Of a stretch of 64,000 bases of DNA, positions 1-7,822 are shown one piece after another; the stretch's first letter is position 1; each line of letters starts with the position of its first letter. The position numbers and the translations under genes were made by a program. The stretch comes from Terriglobia bacterium (GTDB lineage Bacteria; Acidobacteriota; Terriglobia; Terriglobales; Acidobacteriaceae): assembly GCA_032252755.1 (NCBI GenBank), contig JAVUPY010000007.1:1-64000 (forward strand), in the 5' to 3' direction. Under the pieces are notes generated by a model that was given only the letters and a program-made list of their open reading frames with translations, had not been told where the DNA came from and made no database searches.

Positions 1-252
1 CGCCCGCAGTTCCGCACGGAAGAGAACGCCTTCCTGTCGCAGAACGCGATCTTCACCAGGTGCTTCGCGGTGGCAAGTAAGAATCCTCGCGCGCGGGAGA
101 GGGTCGGGTCGGCCGGCGGCCTCTCCACTGGAAACCGGGCCTGTTGGTGGAAAGTGGTGTCGCATAAAACCGCAGTCTCGGGGGGCCGTTACGCATGCGT
201 AACGATCATTAGAGTGAGAACTTATGCGACACCCGGAGGAAAAAAAGAGGGC
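1..252. other. Left window edge, no recognised gene
   Basis: I recognise no protein family here. One plus-strand frame (3..80) is open from the window edge and ends in VLRGGK-stop, so it could be the last codons of a gene cut by the edge. Another frame is open to position 264, but its translation is rich in R, G, W and C and resembles no family I know. The only clear structure is the 18-bp palindrome listed separately. Confidence 0.3.
187..204. promoter_or_regulatory. Perfect 18-bp palindrome, possible protein-binding site
   Basis: CGTTACGCATGCGTAACG is a perfect dyad with no spacer. It lies about 50 bp beyond the 3' end of the minus-strand gene for a small ParB/KorB-like HTH protein. Perfect palindromes of this size are typical of dimeric HTH operators and of parS-like sites. 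That this HTH protein binds here is inference from proximity only. Confidence 0.4.
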
Positions 253-528
253 CTAATCCTGTGAGCGTTGTTGCGCCCGCCATGCCGCGACGATCCTGCG
301 GGTCGAGTATCCGGCATACAGATACTGTTTCCAGTGGTGGGGGAGAATGCCGACGATCTCGATGTGGCGGATCAGGCCCTCGCTACATCCGGCGATCCTG
401 GCCAGCCTTCGGTGGCTCACGCCGTAGTCACGCAAACGAACGACGGCTTCGCCGCGTTCAAGATCGGTCCATGTCTTCCAGTTCTGGTTGATCTGGAAGG
501 CGAGTTCTTGAGCAGTTTCGTAGTCCAT
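253..528 (-). CDS. Small ParB/KorB-like helix-turn-helix protein
   Basis: This 91-residue protein is all-helical in appearance. Its middle third (about residues 25-60) has the pattern of a ParB/KorB-type helix-turn-helix: a run ending VVRLRDYGVSHRRLARIAG is followed by CSEGLIRHIEIV, with the turn at GCSEGLI. There is no ParB N-terminal nuclease/CTP domain and no dimerisation tail, so it is a stand-alone DNA-binding domain. The ATG at 528 has an AAAGG-type ribosome binding site a few bases upstream. A 10-bp palindrome lies just upstream of the start and an 18-bp palindrome beyond the stop, which suggests an autoregulator or a remnant of a mobile or plasmid maintenance module. The target is unknown. 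Confidence 0.55.
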   Translation of the reverse strand: MDYETAQELAFQINQNWKTWTDLERGEAVVRLRDYGVSHRRLARIAGCSEGLIRHIEIVGILPHHWKQYLYAGYSTRRIVAAWRAQQRSQD

Positions 529-872
529 ACATACCTTTCGGCAATGAGGTGGTCATGACCCCGAATGCAAATAGAGTCTCTGCTCGTAAGGTAGTATCGT
601 TCCGCTTCGTAAAAGTGAATGGAGCGCCTTCCTGATCCCCCGCCCGCCCCCTCGGCAAACAGGCGATGTGGAGGCAGCGCCTAGAACTGTGATCTTTTGC
701 AGTTCTTGATTGCAGACCGAACTGCGACATAGTAGTTACGAAACCTTTACTTGTCACCGGAATCAAACACGATCGTTCCGAAATCCACTATGGGTGAGGA
801 GTAGAGCGTGTTCGGACTCTGCCGCTTCCATCTCGCGCTGACTACTTCATATTTTCAGCGTTCAGGTCGAAT
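529..872. other. Gene-free divergent spacer
   Basis: The 344 bases lie between the minus-strand HTH gene and the plus-strand beta-propeller gene. Apart from the GGTCATGACC palindrome I see no structure. Short open frames here have no family-like translation. The promoters of both flanking genes should lie here, but I cannot point to a convincing -35/-10 pair. Confidence 0.4.
551..560. promoter_or_regulatory. 10-bp palindrome upstream of the HTH gene
   Basis: GGTCATGACC is a perfect palindrome ending about 22 bp before the ATG (528) of the minus-strand HTH gene. Its position fits an autoregulatory operator, but a 10-bp palindrome can also occur by chance. Confidence 0.25.
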
Positions 873-1952
873 ATGTCGGATAAAACGATTTTCACGTCAA
901 TCCTGGCTCTGGTGTTCGCGGTCTCAGCTTCGAACTGTGGTGGCATGCACGAAGCCTCCAATCAGATGCCCAGGGAGACTCGCTTTGCGTTTGTGGCGAA
1001 CTATTTTTCAAACAGCATTTCCAGTTATGAAGTGGACCCGCAAACCGGCAGGTTGACGCTGAGGAACACGCTTCCAGCCGGTGGTGTGAACTCCAGAGTT
1101 GTCGTTGTAGAGCCTTCCGGTCGATTCGCTTATGTTGGAAATCAAGGGTCTGACAATATCTCCGTTTTTGCTATCGACACGAGCTCCGGTGAGTTGTCCA
1201 TGGTTGGTCAACCTGTTCCAACCGGCCACGGACCCCGATTCATGCTTTTCGGACCGACGGGGAATTTGCTTTACGTTGTGAATCAAGACTCCAACGAGAT
1301 CTCGGTATTTTCGATCAACAAGAGCACGGGAATCTTAACGCTCGTTGACAACCCAGCCCAATCAGACGACCTGCCAGTGGCGTTGGCACTGTATCCGTCG
1401 GGACAATTTGCGTATGTAGCAAATGCCAATTCCAGTGACATAACCGTGTACAGGATTGACAGCGCAGGAAGGTTGGGGCTTACCGGTGCAGTTCCGGCCC
1501 CCACAAATCCCGTCTGGCTTACGATTCACCCAAATGGGAAGTTCGCCTACACTGCCAACTTTGGGTCCAATGACATTTCCACCTTCTCAGTCGACGCAAC
1601 GGATGGAAGTTTACGACCGCAGGTCGGGCGCACCACAACGGATGCCCCTACCTCGATCAATATCGATTCGCATGGCCGGTTTGCGTACGTGACTAACACG
1701 AGGGCAAATACGATATCCGTGTTCGCAATAGATGCGGACACAGGCGCTTTGACCCCAGTTTCAATCACGCAAACCGGGAACAATCCAGTCGCCTTCATCC
1801 TCGATCCCTCGGGGCGATTTGCGTATGCCGTCAACCAAGGTTCAGATGACGTAACCCAATATAGCGTCGACCCTGCCACCGGCTTATTGACCCAGGTTGG
1901 ATCGTCTGTCGACACTGGTGAGGGCCCGGTATGGCTAACGCTAAGGAAATGA
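873..1952 (+). CDS. YncE/lactonase-family beta-propeller protein
   Basis: The 359-residue secreted beta-propeller is built from roughly 45-residue repeats. Each repeat carries a variant of RFAYVxNxxSxxIxVFxID followed by TGxLT, about seven in all, as in the 6-phosphogluconolactonase (Pgl)/YncE superfamily. The N-terminus has a hydrophobic stretch typical of a signal peptide; a cysteine near residue 22 does not make a good lipobox because Asn precedes it. Such proteins are numerous in Acidobacteriota, and most have no tested substrate, so lactonase activity should not be assumed. The last codon and stop overlap the ATG of the acetyltransferase gene (ATGA), so the two are probably co-translated. 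A second member of the family lies at 9882. Confidence 0.75.
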   Translation: MSDKTIFTSILALVFAVSASNCGGMHEASNQMPRETRFAFVANYFSNSISSYEVDPQTGRLTLRNTLPAGGVNSRVVVVEPSGRFAYVGNQGSDNISVFAIDTSSGELSMVGQPVPTGHGPRFMLFGPTGNLLYVVNQDSNEISVFSINKSTGILTLVDNPAQSDDLPVALALYPSGQFAYVANANSSDITVYRIDSAGRLGLTGAVPAPTNPVWLTIHPNGKFAYTANFGSNDISTFSVDATDGSLRPQVGRTTTDAPTSINIDSHGRFAYVTNTRANTISVFAIDADTGALTPVSITQTGNNPVAFILDPSGRFAYAVNQGSDDVTQYSVDPATGLLTQVGSSVDTGEGPVWLTLRK

Positions 1953-2491
1953 AGAAGCGGAACACCGGCGTTCTCTCAAACCGTGACGGATTCTTGTCGC
2001 TGAATCAAGTCACGATTAGAAGCGCTCAGTTGCGCGATCTCGAGCGATTAGCAAGCCTTTGCTGTGCGCTCTGGCCGAAGCGTTCGCTCGAAGACAACTT
2101 CGGAGAGCTTCGACTGATTCTCGAGGGTAAAACTGAACTAGTCCTTACCATGCCGCTCGCCATCTTCATCGCAGAAACCAACTCGAAAGAGTTGGTCGGG
2201 TTTGTGGAAGTCGACCTGCGTTCGCATGCGGACGGATGCAGTCCCGCAAAGCCAGCAGCATATATTGAAGGATGGTATGTTGCGGAGAGCTTCAGTCGGC
2301 GTGGAGTAGGGAAGATGCTGATTGAAAAGGCTGAGGAGTGGGCACGCACTCAGCACTGTCTTGAAATTGCATCAGACGCAACTATCGATAACTGGAAATC
2401 CCATCGTGCACACGAGGCCTTGGGCTATGAAGTCGTGGATGCTTGTGTTCATTTCCGCAAGGACTTGGGCGGGCGTCGTCAGCAAAAGTGA
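1949..2491 (+). CDS. AAC(6')-type aminoglycoside N-acetyltransferase (GNAT)
   Basis: The GNAT-fold protein is about 180 residues and matches the aminoglycoside 6'-N-acetyltransferase pattern closely. It has an N-terminal LASLCCALWP stretch, GFVEVDLRSHADGC, then AAYIEGWYV, the acetyl-CoA loop RRGVGKMLI (Q/RxxGxG/A), WARTQHCLEIASD, and AHEALGYE...VHFRKDL near the C-terminus. In the family the enzyme transfers acetyl from acetyl-CoA to the 6'-amino group of aminoglycosides. I chose the ATG at 1949 because it overlaps the upstream stop as ATGA; an in-frame ATG at 1931 is possible, and homologues usually start near the VTIRSAQ segment. It is chromosomal, with no integron or transposon signs next to it, so it may be a cryptic resistance gene or act on another amine. 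Confidence 0.75.
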   Translation: MKKRNTGVLSNRDGFLSLNQVTIRSAQLRDLERLASLCCALWPKRSLEDNFGELRLILEGKTELVLTMPLAIFIAETNSKELVGFVEVDLRSHADGCSPAKPAAYIEGWYVAESFSRRGVGKMLIEKAEEWARTQHCLEIASDATIDNWKSHRAHEALGYEVVDACVHFRKDLGGRRQQK

Positions 2492-2520
2492 GTTCCCGTC
2501 TCAGAATATTTGCCGAGCCG

Positions 2521-3252
2521 TCAATTCTGCTTGGAGTTGAGCTTAACGTAAAGACGCTTGTTAATGCTCCCCTTATTCTCAACGCGCTCCACTGACATCC
2601 TGCCGATGAGGGTCGTATTTTCGATGTGAGTTCCACCGCATGCCTGCGCGTCAAACCCTGCGATTTCAACTATCCGAACGCGGCCATCGAAAACGGGTGG
2701 GCGCACCTTCAGAGTCCGAAGCAGTTCGGGGCGGGCATTAAATTCCGCTTCGGTAATGGAATAGGCCCGAATGGACCGACTTGAACCGATTTCCCGATTA
2801 ACTTTAGCCTCGACGTCGTTGCACAACGAAGGCGAGAATCCATCCCACTTGAAGTCAATGCGAGCGTACTCAACATCGATTTGCGCGCCCGTGATCCACG
2901 CGCCATAATCGCGAAGTGCAATCGTGTTCACGAGGTGAAGCACGGTGTGATATCTGGACAGCGCAGACCTGCGTGGTAGGTCCAACGAAAGTTGTGCTGT
3001 CTTTTGTTCCCAACCCGGATCTGCCCATTCGCAGCAATGCCACAGGATTCCATCAGGATCGGCTTTAACATCATTCACAGTTACCGATGTTTCTTCGGTC
3101 GACAGAATCCCTCGATCTGCCGGTTGGCCTCCGCCACCTGGATAAAAGCACGTCTGATCGAGAGCCACATCTGTGCCGCGAACACACAAAATCACGCCAG
3201 TCGCATGTGAAGCGTGATCGTCTTCCCAATAAAGTCGTTTCGTTGGGTTCAT
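2521..3252 (-). CDS. AlaX-type alanyl-tRNA editing protein
   Basis: This 243-residue stand-alone homologue of the AlaRS editing domain hydrolyses Ser (or Gly) mischarged on tRNA-Ala in trans. FYPGGGGQPAD (residues about 36-46) is the hallmark of the family. The zinc site is complete: HTVLH (H102, H106) and CGGTH (C205, H209). The length fits AlaX-M, with an N-terminal OB-like domain and the editing core. It converges on the acetyltransferase gene, with 29 bp between stops. Confidence 0.85.
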   Translation of the reverse strand: MNPTKRLYWEDDHASHATGVILCVRGTDVALDQTCFYPGGGGQPADRGILSTEETSVTVNDVKADPDGILWHCCEWADPGWEQKTAQLSLDLPRRSALSRYHTVLHLVNTIALRDYGAWITGAQIDVEYARIDFKWDGFSPSLCNDVEAKVNREIGSSRSIRAYSITEAEFNARPELLRTLKVRPPVFDGRVRIVEIAGFDAQACGGTHIENTTLIGRMSVERVENKGSINKRLYVKLNSKQN

Positions 3253-3311
3253 AAACTTCGCACTCCCTTACCGAGCCAGCGCAATCCCCTAATCAGCCCT
3301 AACCGTTCGTT

Positions 3312-3806
3312 TCAATCTATCTCGGACCTGCAGCAATTGCTACTTGAGCAATAGAACTTCCTGCGGTGGAACCATCCGTCTATCGAAAATGCACTAGGTC
3401 CGCCGATTGCCAGGACCAGCAGTCCGGCAATGTAAAGCAGATTCAGCTCATACCCAACTGGCCCAAACTCAGCTCCTGACGCTGTAACTGCTTTCAGGGT
3501 TATAGATGAAAATCCGTATCGAAGGTGAACGGTAAACAATGCCGTCAACATAATGACTGTAAATGGCACAGTCAGGAGTGCGACGAACGCACCGGCCATC
3601 ATGGCAATGCCGCCGAAGAACTCAACAAGAGAGGTAACCCATGCCGTCAGGTGTGGCTGAGGAACGCCGATGGCGGCAAGGATATTAGCAAATCTCTCGG
3701 GGCCGCGGTGGAGTTTGGCAAATCCGTGCGCGGCAAATCCGAATCCGATCACCAAACGCAATGGCAACAACGCCAACCTGGTTCGTGTGACATGCGAGTG
3801 AAACAC
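3312..3806 (-). CDS. DoxX family membrane protein
   Basis: The 164-residue protein has four predicted membrane helices and the DoxX signature near the N-terminus: RLVIGFGFAAHGFAKL, followed by FANILAAIGVPQP and a second helix with VEFFGGIAMMAGAFVALL. DoxX proteins are small quinone-associated membrane subunits whose biochemical role is mostly undefined. The start at 3806 leaves a short cytoplasmic N-terminus (MFHSHVTRTRLALLPLRL) rich in Arg. It stands alone, upstream of the AlaX gene on the same strand with about 60 bp between, so co-transcription is possible. A second DoxX protein is at 15601. Confidence 0.8.
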   Translation of the reverse strand: MFHSHVTRTRLALLPLRLVIGFGFAAHGFAKLHRGPERFANILAAIGVPQPHLTAWVTSLVEFFGGIAMMAGAFVALLTVPFTVIMLTALFTVHLRYGFSSITLKAVTASGAEFGPVGYELNLLYIAGLLVLAIGGPSAFSIDGWFHRRKFYCSSSNCCRSEID

Positions 3807-4270
3807 TGAAAGACCTCCTTGTGGTTTTCCAATCGTTTGTCGGAGTGTGATTCGACCAGTCCGGAAACTGAGTGGCCGCGCGGATGGACGGACTGCTTAC
3901 TACGACAATGAGCGGCTAAAACACTCGTCAAAGTTCTCCATGCCCGTTGGATTCGTGGGCGACGCGGATGTTACGTCACTATTGCGTAAATTGATTGTTA
4001 CTGAGTCTGCGCAATCGAATATCGGTACCTCATTCCAGCGCGAGCCGAGATGAGTTCATGGCTTGGCCGATCTGAGTTCAGCTCGGTGACATTAAAATTA
4101 CAGAGACCTACCGCCTGTTTACAGACCTATCTCACCTGTACTGAATCTATTCTGTGCGGAGAGTCGTAGTGGAAGGAAGGAGTCGGCAGTACAATTCTCT
4201 TTTGTATTGCTGTTCTCAGCGGAATCGTATCACCGCACCGGCTCGTAAATTCAAACAGGAGGGACTGGCA
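3807..4270. other. Gene-free stretch
   Basis: The 464 bases lie between divergent genes (DoxX on minus, small lipoprotein on plus). Several short frames are open but none looks like a protein family. No tRNA-like cloverleaf, repeat or riboswitch was seen. The DoxX promoter and the promoter of the small gene at 4271 should be here. Confidence 0.35.
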
Positions 4271-4447
4271 GTGTCTGTCAAGAAATGTGCATGGCTCATG
4301 ATTGCTGTGATCATTCTCATATTCTTCATCGGCTGTAATGTGTTTAACAGTTCCTGCTGTACGCCCGCTCCGGTTTCCGGGCGGTACTTTGCGGGTGTGT
4401 GGCCAATCTGTTTTGCAATAGCTTCAGTGGTACTGCTGCCAGGGTGA
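4271..4447 (+). CDS. Small predicted lipoprotein or membrane peptide (58 aa)
   Basis: A GTG start is preceded, at 8-bp spacing, by a perfect AGGAGG (4257-4262). The product has a basic start (VSVKKC), a strongly hydrophobic stretch AWLMIAVIILIFFIGC that ends in a fair lipobox, then a Cys-rich turn NSSCC and a second hydrophobic segment WPICFAIASVVLLPG. It could be a lipoprotein anchored at the IGC cysteine or a two-helix membrane peptide. I recognise no family. An 8-bp hairpin begins at its stop codon. It is short enough to be missed by gene callers; the ribosome binding site is the main support. Confidence 0.5.
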   Translation: MSVKKCAWLMIAVIILIFFIGCNVFNSSCCTPAPVSGRYFAGVWPICFAIASVVLLPG

Positions 4448-4469
4448 GCGCCCCCTCCGAAGGGCGCTC
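4446..4469 (+). terminator. GC-rich hairpin at the stop of the small gene
   Basis: GAGCGCCC and GGGCGCTC form a perfect 8-bp stem around an 8-nt loop, starting inside the TGA of the 58-aa gene. No U-run follows, so it is a weak intrinsic terminator or an mRNA-stabilising hairpin. Confidence 0.4.
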
Positions 4470-4473
4470 GCAC

Positions 4474-4830
4474 ATGGAAGCCATGCCAGGGTTCCGCGGT
4501 ATCCACTACGGATCATCAGACCATTCCAACTCATCCGGAACTGTGCTCTGCAGTACGCGCAGATCTCCAAGGGGAAAGAGCTACATCAGCGGTTTCTTCC
4601 CCGCTGGAAACCAGGACCACAAAGTATTTGAGGTCGCGTTTGATAACTACATTTACACGAAGCTGGACCCGAAGGGGCGCGGTGCAATCTGTATCATCTA
4701 TCCGTCGTTTGCCAAGGCACAGTTTGCACTGGAGCGCTGGAAAGAGGAAGAGAAGGCCGGCGCAGGGAGTCACCAACTAGTCGAGACCGGGTGGGTATAC
4801 CAGGGTCCGAACGCTACTCCGGACTATTGA
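4474..4830 (+). CDS. Hypothetical protein
   Basis: I do not recognise a named family. From the ATG at 4474 the product is about 118 residues. The convincing part is residues 20-110: an SGTVLCST strand, YISGFFPAGN, VFEVAFDNYIYTKLDP, CIIYPSFAKAQFALERWKEEEKA, then a final VETGWVY strand, which reads as an alternating alpha/beta domain. I have an unverified impression of similar one-domain proteins in Acidobacteriota, where the motif pattern is a start Cys strand, YvS..F and a closing V.W. strand. The start is uncertain: the frame is open back to 4399, and there is no good ribosome binding site at 4474, which sits directly after a hairpin. Confidence 0.45.
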   Translation: MEAMPGFRGIHYGSSDHSNSSGTVLCSTRRSPRGKSYISGFFPAGNQDHKVFEVAFDNYIYTKLDPKGRGAICIIYPSFAKAQFALERWKEEEKAGAGSHQLVETGWVYQGPNATPDY

Positions 4831-5153
4831 CAGCGGGATCAGAACTCTAATCCTGGTCAGCACGCACCTTGAGTTGACCGACGAGAACCTTTCGGAGGTG
4901 AACTCTAAACAACACCATAGCCCAGGGGGCTCGACTTACACTTGCGAGGATCCTCATCGCAAATTAGATCGAGGGCGGTTTGGGAACCGGAGTCGACCTA
5001 AATCGCGCCATGATATGGAGGTTACCCCGCCGCCTCGATGTAAGCAGTTAGGATCCAGCGCACACAATTGTCGCGAACGTCGACGACTATGCCGGTTGAG
5101 GACGGCAGTTGGAAATGTTCCCAACACAAACGCCGTGTTGGCTTCATATCGAT
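4831..5153. other. Gene-free stretch between convergent genes
   Basis: The 323 bases lie between the hypothetical gene on plus and the winged-helix gene on minus. Open frames here translate to low-complexity Arg/Ser/Cys-rich sequence and look like antisense noise. I see no repeat or strong hairpin. Confidence 0.35.
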
Positions 5154-5753
5154 TTACGGTACGAATTTATAGCCAATACCGTGAACAGTCAGGAAGTGGG
5201 CAGGCTTTGTTGGATCGGCCTCAAGCTTTTTTCGCAGCTTCATAATGCGGTTATCGACGGTACGAGTAGTGGGATAGTTCTGATATCCCCAGACTTCGTC
5301 CAGAAGTTGTGCTCGACTTATAACCACTTCTGGATGCGAGACGAAGTATTTCAATGTTTTGAATTCATGAGCTGTCAGGACGATGGACTGCCCGCTACGC
5401 AAAACTGTCATCCTTTGGAAATCAATCTCCACTTCGTCGAAGCGCGCCCACGTATCAGTAATGTGCAATCTGGTTGTGACCGAGGGGGGTACAACGTGCA
5501 GTTGCTTGTGCTCCAAGTCGCCGATGAAGTGCCTCTTTAACGATTGATTGGCCTCTGCGGCACTGGTGAGCACTATTTCTGCCCGACGATCCTCCTTCTG
5601 AAACCTGAACACGATTTCGAAGTAGGATTCAGTTTCGCTGGACAGGAGTGAAACCAGGCTTTCCAGAGAAAGTTCATCCCGTGTTGCGACTTGCAGCATC
5701 GAGGTTTTCTCAAACTCTGTCGGTCCCAATGATTTAACCTCCCACATACCCAT
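5154..5753 (-). CDS. OmpR/PhoB-type winged-helix regulator without receiver domain
   Basis: The C-terminal half (about residues 105-199) of this 199-residue protein is a clear Trans_reg_C winged helix: VEIDFQRMTVLRSGQSIVLTAHEFKTL, then SRAQLLDEVWG, TRTVDNRIMKLRKKL, and FLTVHGIGYKF at the wing. The first 100 residues do not contain the Asp, Thr and Lys pattern of a receiver; they look like a separate alpha/beta domain of unknown type. It is therefore an orphan one-component regulator, not a standard response regulator. It is the last gene of a four-gene minus-strand set (metallophosphoesterase, cupredoxin, DUF2231 protein, this gene) with gaps of 15, 10 and 36 bp, and probably controls that set or its copper/redox target genes. 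Confidence 0.7.
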   Translation of the reverse strand: MGMWEVKSLGPTEFEKTSMLQVATRDELSLESLVSLLSSETESYFEIVFRFQKEDRRAEIVLTSAAEANQSLKRHFIGDLEHKQLHVVPPSVTTRLHITDTWARFDEVEIDFQRMTVLRSGQSIVLTAHEFKTLKYFVSHPEVVISRAQLLDEVWGYQNYPTTRTVDNRIMKLRKKLEADPTKPAHFLTVHGIGYKFVP

Positions 5754-5789
5754 AACTTTCTCCCCAATGGAAGACGTTCCATGATTTCC

Positions 5790-6239
5790 TCAATAGGGTC
5801 CGTTAACGCCAGTTAATATGCCGCCTAGGTGCGCTGTTGCCGCAATTAACATGACGGCCGTAAATTCAATCGCTAATCGATAGCCCGGCAGTGCTGTCCG
5901 TGGTGCACGTCTTGCGATCGTATGGATCCATGCAACGAAAAGGACGACCGCTGTCGCCGAGGTGCCGAGCAGCAGGTGAACCAACAAGACACCCTTTAGT
6001 TGTTGCCCTTCTAATGCCCAGCGCCAAGCCAACAAGCCGGAAACCACGGTGGGCAGAGTGGTTGCCGCCGCAAGTAGAAGATTGAGATAGGTGACTATCG
6101 CGAATTCTTCCCGTTGTGTCCATTGCCACAGGAAGTCAAAGGCCACGGCGGTGGTGAAAAGCGCAATTGGGAAATGAATTAGCACGACATGTTGTGCATG
6201 CCGTGCCAACACCACACTTTTGAGGTCAAAAGGACTCAC
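5790..6239 (-). CDS. DUF2231-type four-helix membrane protein
   Basis: The 149-residue membrane protein has four hydrophobic helices. It starts with an AQHVVLIHFPIALF motif, the family signature in which conserved His residues face the membrane; similar His-bearing helices occur in heme-binding membrane proteins. A second conserved feature is GLLAWRWALEGQQLKGVLLVHLLLG. It ends with LGGILTGVNGPY. DUF2231 proteins are commonly next to cytochromes, cupredoxins and other redox proteins, as here. Function is not established; a heme-b membrane electron carrier is a reasonable guess. Confidence 0.7.
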   Translation of the reverse strand: MSPFDLKSVVLARHAQHVVLIHFPIALFTTAVAFDFLWQWTQREEFAIVTYLNLLLAAATTLPTVVSGLLAWRWALEGQQLKGVLLVHLLLGTSATAVVLFVAWIHTIARRAPRTALPGYRLAIEFTAVMLIAATAHLGGILTGVNGPY

Positions 6240-6249
6240 AAAGGTTCCT

Positions 6250-6603
6250 TTACTTGACGACTACTTTGCCTGTCATCTTCGGATGGATTGAGCAGAAGTA
6301 TGGAAAAACCCCTGCTTTGGTAAATGTGAATGAATAGCTTTCATTCGTGTCCAGAACCTTGGATTTGAAAACTTTCTCCGTGCTTACAATGTTGTGAGGA
6401 ATGTCGTCATGATTCGTCCATGTGACAGTTGTGCCCACCGCAACGGTGAGTGTTTCCGGCCCGAAGCTGAAATTGTCGATCGTTATCTGGGCGCTGGTCG
6501 GAGCGTTAGTCGATTCGTCATCGGCTGTCTTGCTCGACACGACCGCCAGTGCGGTAAATTGGAGTATTAGCAAGGCAGCTAAAATCAATAGAGTTCTTCT
6601 CAT
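6250..6603 (-). CDS. Secreted cupredoxin (plastocyanin/amicyanin-like)
   Basis: The 117-residue type I copper protein has a signal peptide (residues 1 to about 24). The copper ligands are all visible: H70 (DIPHNIV), and C104, H107 and M110 in the loop YFCSIHPKMTG. The short C-x2-H-x2-M spacing is the amicyanin/pseudoazurin-like loop. It should act in the periplasm as a single-electron carrier. It sits 15 bp after the metallophosphoesterase gene and 10 bp before the DUF2231 gene, so all are likely one operon and may form one small redox module. Confidence 0.85.
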   Translation of the reverse strand: MRRTLLILAALLILQFTALAVVSSKTADDESTNAPTSAQITIDNFSFGPETLTVAVGTTVTWTNHDDIPHNIVSTEKVFKSKVLDTNESYSFTFTKAGVFPYFCSIHPKMTGKVVVK

Positions 6604-6618
6604 TTCATTTCTCCTTTC

Positions 6619-7587
6619 TTAGCCCTCAAGCGTTGAATCAACGACAGCGATGGAGTGCTTTCCGTGTATCTGGGTTACGGCGGTTATTCCCAATAGAGAT
6701 TTCAACTTGTCGGCCGGTACTGTCATCGGTCCAGGGGACTTAGCCATACCGGGTTGCGGTTGGGGAAAGGCAGTGGAGGCGGCCGAATGAAAGGTCACGT
6801 TCCCTTCGACTTTTTGCATCACCTGGTGGATATGGCCATTCAGGACTGTCACAGACCCGAATTTCTTCAGATACGAAAGGGCTTCGGCACTATCTTCTGT
6901 TCCCCAGCCCCATTCCGGATAGACCGTCCACAAAGGAATATGGGCAAAGACGACAACGGGGGTGCTGTGCTTTAGATGTCGCACGTCGTCCCGCATCCAT
7001 TTCAGCTGTTCCGGACCGAGGGTTCCAAGACCTCCCGCCTTCAGGTTTAGTACGTTGACGAGCCCAATGAAATGAACACCCTTGTGGTCGAAACTGTACC
7101 AGCCATCTCCCTTGGTCCCCCGCCCGCATCTTTCCAGGAAGCCCTTCCCATCGTCAGTAAGGACGTCATGTTCTCCAGGAACGTAGAAGACGTTCTTCGG
7201 ATTGGCACTCTTGATGATCTGGTCCATCAAGTCGAACTCTTCAGGTTTGGAGAGGTGCGTTATGTCGCCCGTATGCAGGATGAATTCGGGAGAAGAGGGG
7301 AGTGCGTTGATTTTGTTTACGGCCGCTATGAGGGTTCCTGTGACATCTGGATTTGCCGGCTTGTTGAACCCCATATGGCTGTCGCTGATTTGGACGAAGC
7401 TCAGGTCGCCCATGAATTTGTCGGGCCCTTGGGATATCTCGCTGAGGGCATACGACTGGAGCACACCAGCTTTCATCACACAAATTGCTCCCGTTCCAGC
7501 CCATGCCATGCATTTCAGGAATCCTCTACGATCTATCCCATCGGTATGTTGATCGTTATTTAGAAGATATTCATTCGATTCAGCCAT
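6619..7587 (-). CDS. Tat-exported metallophosphoesterase
   Basis: The 322-residue calcineurin-like phosphoesterase is preceded by a twin-arginine signal (RRGFLKCMAWAGTGA, residues about 20-34). The dinuclear metal motifs are present in order: SDSH (D-x-H), HTGDITH (GD), PGEHD (a GNHD variant with Glu for Asn), FAHIP and NGHIHQ. The GNHD to GEHD change touches a metal ligand position. The substrate is unknown; extracellular phosphomono- or diesters are likely. It is the first gene of the cupredoxin operon. The promoter should lie in the 235-bp region divergent from the winged-helix/TPR gene. Confidence 0.8.
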   Translation of the reverse strand: MAESNEYLLNNDQHTDGIDRRGFLKCMAWAGTGAICVMKAGVLQSYALSEISQGPDKFMGDLSFVQISDSHMGFNKPANPDVTGTLIAAVNKINALPSSPEFILHTGDITHLSKPEEFDLMDQIIKSANPKNVFYVPGEHDVLTDDGKGFLERCGRGTKGDGWYSFDHKGVHFIGLVNVLNLKAGGLGTLGPEQLKWMRDDVRHLKHSTPVVVFAHIPLWTVYPEWGWGTEDSAEALSYLKKFGSVTVLNGHIHQVMQKVEGNVTFHSAASTAFPQPQPGMAKSPGPMTVPADKLKSLLGITAVTQIHGKHSIAVVDSTLEG

Positions 7588-7822
7588 CCTCGTCCTCCTG
7601 CCACTGTCTAGAAATTTGCGGACGTCTCACCCCGTTCGCGAAGTGTCATCACTTTCATTCAAGTCAACGAGGATCACAATGGATGGGAAATCCTCAGTTA
7701 AAGGACTTTGGGTTCCCGGGCATCCTGCTGAAAACGCTGTGGAAAAATTGAAAAGTTCCTTTCGAAATCGCCGTGCATCTAGTAGGTGTTGGCTTTGCAA
7801 TTCCCAGTGAGAGCCGGTTTAC

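Noticed and set aside
5154-5753. Complete response regulator
   Set aside because: The Asp/Thr/Lys pattern of a receiver is absent from the N-terminal half; only the winged helix is supported.
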